DNA of 64,000 nt from Gossypium raimondii (Eukaryota > Streptophyta > Magnoliopsida > Malvales > Malvaceae): positions 22,816,001 to 22,880,000 of the forward strand of contig NC_068569.1 of the NCBI RefSeq assembly GCF_025698545.1. Direction: 5' to 3'. Positions 10,943-20,660 of this stretch are shown in pieces; the stretch's first letter is position 1, and every line of letters starts with the position of its first letter. The translations under genes and the position numbers were made by a program. Under the pieces are notes generated by a model. It was not told where the DNA came from, made no database searches, and saw nothing but the letters and a program-made list of their open reading frames with translations.

Positions 10943-13860
10943 ATGGCCGAACAAATTAGCATTGCCAAATGCCCATCCTCTAAATCAACGACGACTGTAT
11001 CCAGACGCAGATCCTTATGGCCGTCCGTTCTCCGTTGGATTCCGACATCTATAGACCACATCCTCGCCTCCGAGAAACGCCTTCTCTCTCTCGTCAAGTA
11101 TGTAATTCTTCGATTTTGTTTGCTTATCATTTAATTTTTGAATTCTACAAGTTTACCTTCAAAAAGCTGGAACCTTTGATTTCACGTTACCTCAATTCTC
11201 ATGTTTCAATCACCTTTTTTTTTCCTTTTGTTCCTTTTCATTTGGATTACAATTGGGTTTATGTAAGTGGATTCTATTTTATTAATTTTGGTGGGAAAAT
11301 TGGATAGGAATTCGATCGAATGAGCTGTTGAAAATTTCAGGACTTCATACGTGCAAGAACATGTGAATATAGGTTCAGGTCCATCTGGTTCTAAAATTAG
11401 GTGGTTTCGTTCTTCGAGCAACTCGCCGAGGTTCGTAAATTAAGTTACATTTGATAGCAAAAAAGGCGCCCCAACACTTGTTTTGATACATGGATATGCT
11501 GCTTCTCAGGGTTTCTTTTTTAAGAGCTTTGATTATCTCGCCGAACATTTCCAGGTCATTGCCATTGATCAGCTTGGGCAAACAGGAAGCTCCTTTTGTC
11601 TTAAAGCTAAACTGCACTAGTGATAACTTCGATTCGATCAGTTCTCAGGTTCATTTATGGTTTACTAAACAAAATCCTTATGATGTGTTTGTTAAAAAGC
11701 AGCTAATGCCATGCATCCTGTATTTTGAGCTTGATATCACAATTCCATTATAGTTTCTTAGTCTTTTTTCACCTTTCTTTCCAGTTGGGGTGGACCGAGC
11801 AGGCCTAACTTACATGCAAAAGCACTGAAGGTTAGTGAGAGGAATTAAGAATCCCTTCATTTACTAGAAGTTCCTAAAGCAATTGCATACATTTTTCTCG
11901 TTGTTTCCTTGTTAATGATGCAGAAACTGAGGCATGGTTTGTTGATTCTTTTGGGGAACGGCGTAGAGTGAAAAATCTCAGTAACCTTATTATACTTGGA
12001 CATTCTTTTGGAGGATATATTGCTTCTAAATATGCTCTCAAGGTGACTGCTTTTACTTGTTAAATGTTTCAACGGAACAAGTTGATACCACATTTTTTGG
12101 TTCTACTGCCTTACCTTTATTCTGTACTCTGTAGCACCCTGAGCACGTTCAGCACTTAATTTTAGTGGGACCTGCTGGATTTTCATCAGAACCAGATAGC
12201 AGTATTGAGTGGCTAACCCGCTTAAGAGAGACATGGAAAGGGGCAACTTTGAATCGTTTGTGGGAGTCTAATTTTACTCCTCAGAAGATTGTAAGATTTG
12301 TTTATCTTGTCCAATTTTCTAAGCCTACAACCAGAAATCAAGGTCAGCTATTACACATTGCTCTGGACTGGTCTGCCAAAATTATATCATTAGAGAACTA
12401 TTCTCTAAATGCATCTAGTAAGTTTGTTCACTGTTAGGAAAAACGTGGTAACCTGTTGCTATTGAGAACTAAAATCTTATCTCTCCATCTGCTCCTATTT
12501 GGTTATTGCTTCTACCTTAAACTGTTGTTGGAATAATTTTGTGGGTCTCCTCTGTTTATATTGCTGTCAAAGTCCTCCTACCCCAATTTGATTTGTTTGA
12601 TTTTGTATTTAGTTTCATTGATTGCTTTTGGAATGAAATAGTTTGATTAATTGCTCTGTGTTTTCTGGATGATTCTGTATGCAGAGGTTTAGGTCCCTGG
12701 GGTCCAAAGATTGTACACAAGTATACGGCTACTAGGTTTAATCCTAAAGATTCAGCTGATTTTGTACTGGCAGAGGAGCAGAATAAACTTCTGACAGGTT
12801 AGATAAGATTTTTAAGTTTGTGTATAGCTTATGTATAAGTAAATAATAGAGATATCTAACAACTACTTTTTCCCTCTTCTTCATGGTTGAAGATTATGCA
12901 TACCATATTTCCGCTGCCAAAGCAAGTGGAGAGCTGTGCTTAAAACATATATTCTCTTTTGGAGCACTACCTCGGGTGCCTCTTCTAAATAGACTTGGTT
13001 ACACTGCTTGATATTTATTGGGTCCATTGCATTGGCTAATACATGCGTATTTATATTGATTTCTGTATAGACCTTTGAAAATACTATTTCTGCAATATCC
13101 TCACATTGACTTAAAAACATACTCTAGAATGCAAAATATGTATCTCTTGTTGCTCTTGGTACATTTCTGTAGATCCACAATAAAGAAGCAGGTATTGTTA
13201 ACAACCATGAATTTATCTATGCATCAATTATATGAGAAAAAAATAAAATAAAATAAAAAGAGAGTAATGCCCTTGTAATGTTCTCAAAGCTTCACTCTGG
13301 TGTAAAATGCCAGTGAATAGGCATACCTTCATTGCTAGCAGAGGATTATGATATAAGCGGTTCATTCATAATTGCATGGCATCTAATCAAAACTAGGAGA
13401 ACACACTTTTCAAAATTTGATGCTGACTAATTTAAGAGCCATAGAATATGAACGACTAGCTTGTATCTAGCAACAAGAGATGAGTTCAGGTTTTTAGAAG
13501 ACACTACTAAGTTTCATTTCTTTTTTCTATCTTTTTTTTCTGTGAATAGTGCATCTGAATGGAAAGTGCCAACAACATTTATATACGGGACTGAAGATTG
13601 GGTGAACTATCAAGGAGCCCAAGACACTACTAAGGTTTGTTCACTTCTGCCATACATAAGAAGTCAACAGACATTGTGCATTTTTCCATGTAAACCTTTT
13701 ATATTAATGGAACCTTAAATGGAGTAAGTTAGAACCCAAATGGCTATATCTTCCTGTCAGACTCCTTATCTTGGCTGCATTTCTGTCATATACAGGGTGG
13801 ACATTTCGTGTTCCTTGAAAACACAGAGGGATTCCATTCGGCCGTGTCATATGTGCATGT
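10943..13860 (+). pseudogene. Alpha/beta hydrolase pseudogene (CGI-58/At4g24160-like)
   Basis: Intron-containing remains of a gene for a CGI-58-like lysophosphatidate acyltransferase/lipase. Pieces in order: exon 1 at 10943-11098 (SLRWIPTS-type start, PSVLRWIPTSIDHILASEKR); 11338-11600 (YVQEHVNIGSGPSGSKIRWF, then GAPTLVLIHGYAASQGFFF); 11786-11830 (WGGPSRPNLHAK); 11922-12042 with the nucleophile elbow GHSFGG; 12136-12293 (HPEHVQHLILVGPAGFSSEP); 12684-12798 (GLGPWGPKIVHKY); 12893-12988; 13549-13635 (SASEWKVPTTFIYGTEDW); and from 13797 (GGHFVFLENTEGFHSAV). Broken by an in-frame TAA in the second piece (FVN-stop-VTFD). The piece around IDQLG reads on past its junction, and the short exon before the last conserved block is not found. 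Because introns remain, it arose by DNA duplication rather than retroposition. Residual transcription cannot be excluded. Confidence 0.75.
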
Positions 13861-14035
13861 AGGAGATTTCTCTCACCTAACCCTGATACTCAACCCTTGC
13901 CTTAAGGCTTGGAATCAGCTTAGAATAAAGTATTGTAATTTCTTCACCCACACTTTTTTGTATAATACATAATCACGAGATTCCTTTGTTCTGTAACATT
14001 CTTTTTGGTCAATAAAACATTCTTTTCTTCCAACT
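13143..14035 (+). repeat. Duplicated block A, copy 1 (hydrolase 3' end)
   Basis: Covers the last hydrolase exons and 3' flank. It is repeated almost letter for letter at 19307-20161, which has a deletion of about 35 bases relative to this copy. The near identity of non-coding bases implies a recent event. Confidence 0.9.
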
Positions 14036-14987
14036 TTTTATCTTATACATATTGGCTGTTGAGTTGTAGATTGTATCTTATATCTGGCTACTGGTTAATG
14101 GGAATTTCTGATTTAACAGATTGTATCATATATTTTTATTGTATTTTTTAGTCAACATAAATGGGCAGTTGCAGTTTTTAGAAGGAAAACTGGAAAACTG
14201 TTTGGAGTTGGTTCAATATCATGATGGGATTGAATGTGGGGGGTTTAGGAGTGTTGAACCTTGTCCGAAGTCACGAGACACGTAAGGCCACTGTACTCTG
14301 TTGTTATTTCCATTATTTTATCTGTAACTATTTTCCTTCGGCGGAAATTAAAAAGTTGAGGCTGATACGGTGGGACCCGGAAACTCGAAACCATACAACT
14401 TTTCGTGTCATATCTATTATTTTGCATGCAGTAGTAATTTATTTCATTCACAAAGAGAAAGTGACATTAAGAAGAGTGGGTCCACGATGGAAACTATAAA
14501 ATTTTTTAATTAAATTATAATTTTTATGATAGAAAAAATATAATTTTATTATTTTAATAGATTATATTTTTATTATTTTAAAAAAATAATTTAAAATTTT
14601 ATAATTTAGGGTTTCAATGACATACTTAACTGCTACTTCTACTATTCCCTTCATTATCTTCACGTGTTTTTTACAGGTTATATGTTTTACTTTTTGGTGG
14701 GAACAACCTTCTTCATTCCGTACAAGGTAAAGCTCCTTAAACGGTGCCGTCCAGTCAAAACTAATAGTACATTTTATGTTTATATATTTAAACATAACTT
14801 GCATTCAGCAAAGATGGAATAGTTTGGCTAAAAGAAAGAACTTTTAACATATAATGCAATAAAAAATAGAACAATATAATGATCACAAATGACATAGTTG
14901 GAGTTTGGGTGCGAAATAAATTTTTTTTTTTTAAAAAGGAAAGAATGAAGGAAAGTCTCAAATGGGGGAAGGTAAAGAGGTTGGATC
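14036..14987 (+). repeat. Duplicated block B, copy 1
   Basis: Starts tatcttatacatattggctg and runs through the kinase 3' flank into its last codons (ggtaaagaggttggatc). Repeated at 18419-19306, and in truncated form at 20162-20280. Non-coding apart from the last bases. Confidence 0.9.
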
Positions 14988-17900
14988 AGCTGAAGAAGGA
15001 ATTTTAAGTCCAACCCTACATCCTTCTAACATGAAAACGATATCTGCCATTGATGGTCTATCAAATGGATCTGTTGCAGTGCAAAGGAGTCCAACTTTGA
15101 CACCTAACAAGAATTCTTCCCACTCTGATGATTCAGGGTCTAACTCAACCAACCCTGGTTCCAACAACTCCGAAATTTGCCCCTTTTGTAGTTGCTTCTT
15201 CACCCATTTCACTATGTCTTCATCTTGTGTGAACATTACCGGTTTTCTTCCTGTCAGGATTTCTAAAACTACGATGCCGAAACTGTACACGTCGGCTTCT
15301 TTGGATGGTTGTCCTGTTAATGAAGCTTCAGGTGCCATGTAGCCTAGTGAACCAACTGGGGTTGATGATGATGAAGCCTCTGCCGGGGTGGCTATTGTCA
15401 GCTTCTCGAGTCCGAATTCGGACAAATGAGCTTCAAAATCGGCATCGAAGAGTACGTTTTGGGGTTTGATATCACCATGAACTATTGATAAGGAGTGCAA
15501 AATCGCTAGGCCGCGACCAATACCAAGTGCGATGAGATGACGCATTGGCCAATTCAACATATGTCCATCTTGGTGATTTGCCTCTTGGAGGAGTGTGCCT
15601 AGGTTTCCATTAGGCATGTAGTCATAAACAAGGAGCCTTAAGTCTGGTGGTCCGGCATAATAGCCTCGTAGAACCGTTATGTTTCGATGCTTTACCTTGC
15701 CAAGCAATTCGGCTTCTTTTCGAAATGTACATTCATCGATGGATCCATCAACAAGGCGACGGATTGATAGGACTGTTCCGTCTTGATAGGTCGCCTTGAA
15801 CACAAGTCCATATCTTCCTCTGCTCATGACATTTTCCTCATCGAATTGCCTTGTTGCTTCTAATGTCTCTGCCAGCGTTATCTTGTTATTAAACATAACT
15901 AATTTCGGACCTCCATTTTCGCCGCCCCCACGATCCCTATCTGCTACCGAACTCGCACTGGCTGGACTTCTTTTCTTCTCCCCATTTCCCCATTCTCTGA
16001 GCCTCTTGCGCCAGCGTAAAAGGCCGTAAATATATCCACAACAGAACACTGCAACAAAGAAAGCTCCACCAGCAGCTATAACAATTAATAGAATCAGCTT
16101 CCTACGTTTTCTGTTTCTCACATTTGCACATTCTTTCTTCAATGGCTTACCACATAGTTCTCTGTTCATCGAAAACACGGAAGGATCATCGAAATGAGAA
16201 CCGAGTGCACTCGGGATCTCACCTTCAAGATAGTTTCTTGACAAATTCAGGTGCTTCAAGCTAATCATGTTTGAAAGGCTTGATGGGATGGATCCGCTCA
16301 AGTTATTTGATGAAAGATTCAAAGCTGTTAGATTGGATAGTTTTGACAATAATTCTGGTATGTTTCCTGATAGGTGATTTCCATCCAGGAAAAGAGTAGT
16401 AATAGATGAAAATCTGGAGATTTCATCTGGGATTTCACCATCTAAATGATTCAAACCCAAATCAAGCTCTTTCAAATGAGATAATCGAGAGAGATCACCT
16501 GGGATATTGCCACTCAAACGATTCGAACGAAGCTGAAGTACTTCAAGATCAGAACAATTATCAAGCTCCAAGGGAACCATACCTGAAACTCGATTAAAGC
16601 TGACCGAAAGCACAACCAATGACTGCAATAAACCATAGCTACTCGGAATCTGACCAGTGAATCCATTAGAACTGAGATTCAAGTACTGCAAATCAACCAA
16701 GTTGGTGAAACCTTCAGGAACATCACCAGACAACCTGTTTTCTTGAAAAGCAACAACCTGCAAACTTGGTAACCCGAAAAGCTCAATTGGCAGCTCTCCA
16801 GAAATCTGCTGCTTGCTAAAATCAAGAGAAGTTAATTTCATCATGTTCCCAATACTCCCTGGAATCGCACCGGCAAATCCACAGGAACTTAAATTTAAAA
16901 CCACCAAACTCAATAAATCCCCCAAACCAACAGGAATTTCTCCAGAAAATTTGTTATTGCTGAGGTTTAAAGTAGTTAAATTACTCAACCGCATTATATC
17001 TTCGGGGACCTTTCCGGTGAAATTATTTCCGCTCAAATTCAACGTTTCAAGCCCCGAAATGTTCCCAAACCCGTACGGGATTGACCCAGAAAATAGATTT
17101 CTCCCCAACGATAGACTTTTCAAGCTCTTCATTTGACTGAAAAAAATCGGCATTTGCCCGGAAAATCGGTTTCCTTCAAAATCGACGACCTTTAACGAGC
17201 CACACTGTAGGAGCTGAGTGGGAACCGAACCGGTCAACGAGTTGTTCGCCACTCTAAGATCTTCTAACTTAAAAAGGTTGCCTATTTCAACTGGTAATAA
17301 ACCAGTGAAGAAGTTTCTAGAAATATCCAATATTCTCAACGTGGTCAAAGTGGTCAACCAAGAGGGAAAAACACCGTGGATTTTATTCTCGTGAAGGTCC
17401 AAAACCTCCAAAACTGCAACGCAACTTTGGTTATTTTGCGGCTTAACGAATTCCGTGAACTCATTAAATGCAAACTGCAGGATCCTCAACGACGGCGTAA
17501 AATTCCCCGACGATTTACAGAAAATGCTTTCGGGAACAGCACCGGAAAGTCTGTTATGCGATAATGCTAGCACTTGAAGATTCGGAACCGCACCGATACT
17601 TCCCGGAACAAGTCCTTTAAGCTTATTATCTTGTGCGCTTAAATGTACCAGCGAAGAGCAGTTCGCTATAGCCGACGGTAATGTACCATACAACTGGTTC
17701 GAGTCAAGCCAAAGGTACTGTAGTTCTTGGAGCTTGCCTATACTCGCCGGAATGCCACCGGAAAACCGGTTGTATGAGAAGTTGATAAGTTGGAGCTGAG
17801 ACTGTGCCGAGAAATTTGACGGTAGTTCTCCGGAGAAATCGTTTGAGGATAAATCGAGGTACCGGAGGGACCAATGGAAATCGGAGGCGATTTTTCCGGT

Positions 17901-18383
17901 TAGATAATTATGAGCTACATTGAGGACTTGTAAATTGGTGAGGTTAAAAATGGAAGGCGGGAGGTTGCCGGAGAGTGAGTTGTAGTGCAAGTAAACAGCG
18001 CGTAAGAGAGCGCATTGGGCAAGAGCGTTAGGGATGTCGCCGTTGAAGTTGTTAGAATGGAGGTTTAATTTGCGGAGCTCACGTAAGTTGGATAATTGAT
18101 CACTGAGTTGGCCACCGAGTTGGAGGCGAGGCAAATTGAGCTCGCGGACTCGGTTGTTGTAACAAACAATGCCACGCCAGTCGCAGGGAGCTGATGGCGT
18201 GAGCGCATCCCAGCCGTCGAGAGCACCAAGTGGGTCTTGGAAAACACTGCGTTTAAAGGACGTAAGCGCACGGATCTCCGCTAGAGTAACGGCACTGTGT
18301 TGTTGAGCGTAAGAAGATGGTACGACGACGTTGGAGATGAAGAAGGTGAGGGAGAGAAGAATAATAGTAGCCGTTATTTCCAT
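14958..18383 (-). CDS. LRR receptor-like kinase, MUSTACHES/MUL type
   Basis: Intronless 1,141-residue plasma-membrane receptor-like kinase. Order: signal peptide (about 1-26); LRR N-cap with CDWRGIVC (67-74); a long leucine-rich ectodomain with many LNLSSN...G.IP repeats; a Cys pair (ELCGKPLKKEC); transmembrane helix about 763-789; and a kinase domain about 845-1120. It resembles Arabidopsis At4g36180 and At1g75640 (MUSTACHES, which sets guard-cell symmetry) through the kinase (RGYYAGPPDLRLLVYDYMPN) and the C-terminal SSADPTSxPSP tail. Catalytic motifs are unusual: the beta-3 lysine position reads LSIRR (Arg875-876), the catalytic loop is HGD (969-971, non-RD), and DFG is EFG (989-991). This suggests weak or no phosphotransfer and a scaffold-like role. 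Only about 40 bases of its 5' flank are original; beyond that lies a duplicated block. Start chosen at the first ATG before the signal peptide. Confidence 0.93.
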   Translation of the reverse strand: MEITATIILLSLTFFISNVVVPSSYAQQHSAVTLAEIRALTSFKRSVFQDPLGALDGWDALTPSAPCDWRGIVCYNNRVRELNLPRLQLGGQLSDQLSNLRELRKLNLHSNNFNGDIPNALAQCALLRAVYLHYNSLSGNLPPSIFNLTNLQVLNVAHNYLTGKIASDFHWSLRYLDLSSNDFSGELPSNFSAQSQLQLINFSYNRFSGGIPASIGKLQELQYLWLDSNQLYGTLPSAIANCSSLVHLSAQDNKLKGLVPGSIGAVPNLQVLALSHNRLSGAVPESIFCKSSGNFTPSLRILQFAFNEFTEFVKPQNNQSCVAVLEVLDLHENKIHGVFPSWLTTLTTLRILDISRNFFTGLLPVEIGNLFKLEDLRVANNSLTGSVPTQLLQCGSLKVVDFEGNRFSGQMPIFFSQMKSLKSLSLGRNLFSGSIPYGFGNISGLETLNLSGNNFTGKVPEDIMRLSNLTTLNLSNNKFSGEIPVGLGDLLSLVVLNLSSCGFAGAIPGSIGNMMKLTSLDFSKQQISGELPIELFGLPSLQVVAFQENRLSGDVPEGFTNLVDLQYLNLSSNGFTGQIPSSYGLLQSLVVLSVSFNRVSGMVPLELDNCSDLEVLQLRSNRLSGNIPGDLSRLSHLKELDLGLNHLDGEIPDEISRFSSITTLFLDGNHLSGNIPELLSKLSNLTALNLSSNNLSGSIPSSLSNMISLKHLNLSRNYLEGEIPSALGSHFDDPSVFSMNRELCGKPLKKECANVRNRKRRKLILLIVIAAGGAFFVAVFCCGYIYGLLRWRKRLREWGNGEKKRSPASASSVADRDRGGGENGGPKLVMFNNKITLAETLEATRQFDEENVMSRGRYGLVFKATYQDGTVLSIRRLVDGSIDECTFRKEAELLGKVKHRNITVLRGYYAGPPDLRLLVYDYMPNGNLGTLLQEANHQDGHMLNWPMRHLIALGIGRGLAILHSLSIVHGDIKPQNVLFDADFEAHLSEFGLEKLTIATPAEASSSSTPVGSLGYMAPEASLTGQPSKEADVYSFGIVVLEILTGRKPVMFTQDEDIVKWVKKQLQKGQISELLEPGLVELDPESSEWEEFLLGVKVGLLCTATDPFDRPSMADIVFMLEGCRVGLKIPSSADPTSLPSPI

Positions 18384-18418
18384 AGAGAAGAAATGGAAAG
18401 TACAAAAAAACTGAAAGA

Positions 18419-19306
18419 GTTTTTATCGTATACATATTGGCTGTTGAGTTGTAGATTGTATCTTATATCTGGCTACTGGTTAATGGGAATTTCTGATTTA
18501 ACAGATTGTATCATTTATTTTTAGTGTATTTAATTTTTATTCAACAAAAATGGGCAGTTGCAGTTTTTAGAAGGAAAACTGGAAAACTGTTTGGAGTTGG
18601 TTCAATATCATGATGGGATTCACGAGACACGTAAGGCCACTGTACTCTGTTGTTATTTCCATTATTTTCCTTTGGCAGAAATTAAAAAGTTGAGGCTGAT
18701 ACGGTGGGACCCGCAAACTCGAAACCATACAACTTTTCGTGTCATATCTATTATTTTGCATGCAGTAGTAATTTATTTCATTCACAAAGAGAAAGTGACA
18801 TTAAGAAGAGTGGGTCTTTTTTAATTAAATTATAATTTTTATGATATTAAAAAATATAATTTTATTATTTTAGTAGATTATATTTTTATTATTTTAAAAA
18901 AATAATTTAAAATTTTATAGTTTAGGGTTTCAATAACATACTTAACGGCTACTTCTATCATTCTCTTCATTATCTTCACGTGTCTTTTACAGGTTATATG
19001 TTTTACTTTTTGGTGGGAACGACTTTCTTCATTCCGTACAAGGTAAAGCTCCTTAAACGGTGTGGTCGAGTCAAAGCTAATACTACATTTTATGTTTATA
19101 TATTTAAACATAACTCGCATACAGCAAAATGGAATAGTTTGGCTAAAAGAAAGAACTTTTAACATATAATGCAATAAAAAATAGAACAATATAATGATCA
19201 CAAATGACATCGTTGGAGTTTGGGTGCGAAATAATTTTTTTTTTTTTAAAAAAAAAGGAAAGAAGGAAGGAAAATCTCAAATGGGGGAAGGTAAAGAGGT
19301 TGGATC
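18419..19306 (+). repeat. Duplicated block B, copy 2
   Basis: Begins tttttatcgtatacatattgg directly upstream of the intact kinase and ends at the same kinase 3'-end word (ggtaaagaggttggatc). The kinase body is missing and block A copy 2 follows. It is somewhat diverged from copy 1, with small deletions. It now occupies the place of the kinase promoter. Confidence 0.9.
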
Positions 19307-20161
19307 TCTCTTGTTGCTCTTGGTACATTTCTGTAGATCCACAATAAAGAAGCAGGTATCGTTAACAACCATGAATTTATCTATGCATCAATTATATGAG
19401 AAAAAAATAAAATAAAATAAAAAGAGAATAATGCCCTTGTAATGTTCTCAAAGCTTCACTCTGGTGTAAAATGCCAGTGAATAGGCATACATTCATAAGT
19501 GCATGGCATCTAATCAAAACTAGGGGAACACAGTTTTCAAAATTTGGTGCTGACTAATTTAAGAGCCATAGAATATGAACGACTAGCTTGTATCTAGCAA
19601 CAAGAGATGAGTTCAGGTTTTTAGAAGACACTACTAAGTTTCATTTCTTTTTTCTACATTTTTTTTCTGTGAATAGTGCATCTGAATGGAAAGTGCCAAC
19701 AACATTAATATACGGGACCGAAGATTGGGTGAACTATCAAGGAGCCCAAGACACTACTAAGGTTTGTTCACTTCTGCCATACATAAGAAGTCAACAGACA
19801 TTGTGCATTTTTCCATGTAAACCTTTTATATTAATGGAACCTTAAATGGAGTAAGTTAGAACCCAAATGGCTATATCTTCCTGTCAGACTCCTTATCTTG
19901 GCTGCATTTCTGTCATATACAGGGTGGACATTTCGTGTTCCTTGAAAACACAGAGGGATTCCATTCGGCCGTGTCATATGTGCATGTAGGAGATTTCTCT
20001 CACCTAACCCTGATACTCAACCCTTGCCTTAAGGCTTGGAATCAGCTTAGAATAAAGTATTGTAATTTCTTCACCCACACTTTTTTGTATAATACATAAT
20101 CACGAGATTCCTTTGTTCTGTAACATTCTTTTTGGTCAATAAAACATTCTTTTCTTCCAAC
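19307..20161 (+). pseudogene. Hydrolase 3'-end fragment (block A, copy 2)
   Basis: Second copy of the last exons of the alpha/beta hydrolase: SASEWKVPTTLIYGTEDWVN at about 19675-19761 and GGHFVFLENTEGFHSAV from 19923, with the same intron and 3' flank. The 5' part of the gene is absent, so this cannot make a hydrolase. It is about 97-98 percent identical by eye to 13143-14035. Confidence 0.85.
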
Positions 20162-20280
20162 TTTTTATCGTATACATATTGGCTGTTGAGTTGTAGATTG
20201 TATCTTATATCTGGCTACTGGTTAATGGGATGGGAATTTCTGATTTAACAGATTGTATTATATATTTTTATTGTACTTTT
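20162..20280 (+). repeat. Duplicated block B, copy 3 (truncated)
   Basis: The first 119 or so bases of block B (cttttta tcgtatacatattgg through ttgtactttt). It then jumps straight to the kinase 5'-end fragment, so the remainder of block B and nearly the whole kinase have been deleted here. Confidence 0.85.
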
Positions 20281-20445
20281 AAGCGCACGGATCTCCGCTA
20301 GAGTAACGGCACTGTGTTGTTGAGCGTAAGAAGATGGTACGACGACGTTGGAGATGAAGAAGGTATATAAGGGAGAGAAGAATAATAGTAGCCGTTATTT
20401 CCATAGAGAAGAAATGGAAAGTACAAAAAAACTGAAAGAGTTTTT
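20281..20445 (-). pseudogene. LRR-kinase 5'-end fragment
   Basis: Copy of 18264-18423: the 5' untranslated bases, the ATG and about 40 codons of the kinase (MEITATIILLSL...LAEIRA). A four-base difference (ggtatataaggg where the intact gene has ggtgaggg) shifts the frame inside the signal peptide. Its upstream side, from 20446, is unique sequence and is therefore probably the original kinase promoter. Confidence 0.85.
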
Positions 20446-20660
20446 GGAAATGAAGGGATGGCAGAGATTCAGAGAGGGGGCGCGGTTAAGCGGAGACAGG
20501 CGGACTGACAGAAACGACGCCGTTTAAATCGGGCCAAAAGGAGAGAATCATTTAACAGGACTGTTGTGCTCACGAGGGGTTAGATCAGGTCAGTTGGGTT
20601 TTGCTCTAATTGTTTTAATAATGTGTCTCTAGATGCAACCCAAAGTAATGCACTCACACA
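20446..20660 (-). promoter_or_regulatory. Probable ancestral kinase promoter, now separated
   Basis: Unique, locally GC-rich sequence (ggcagagattcagagagggg, gaaacgacgccgtttaaat) abutting the kinase 5' fragment. As the intact kinase copy is joined to block B instead, this is inferred to be the original upstream region. Inference from the repeat structure only. Confidence 0.4.

Noticed and set aside
14962-15342. Plus-strand open frame of 126 codons
   Set aside because: Antisense shadow of the kinase C-terminal coding region; codon pattern and domains belong to the minus strand.
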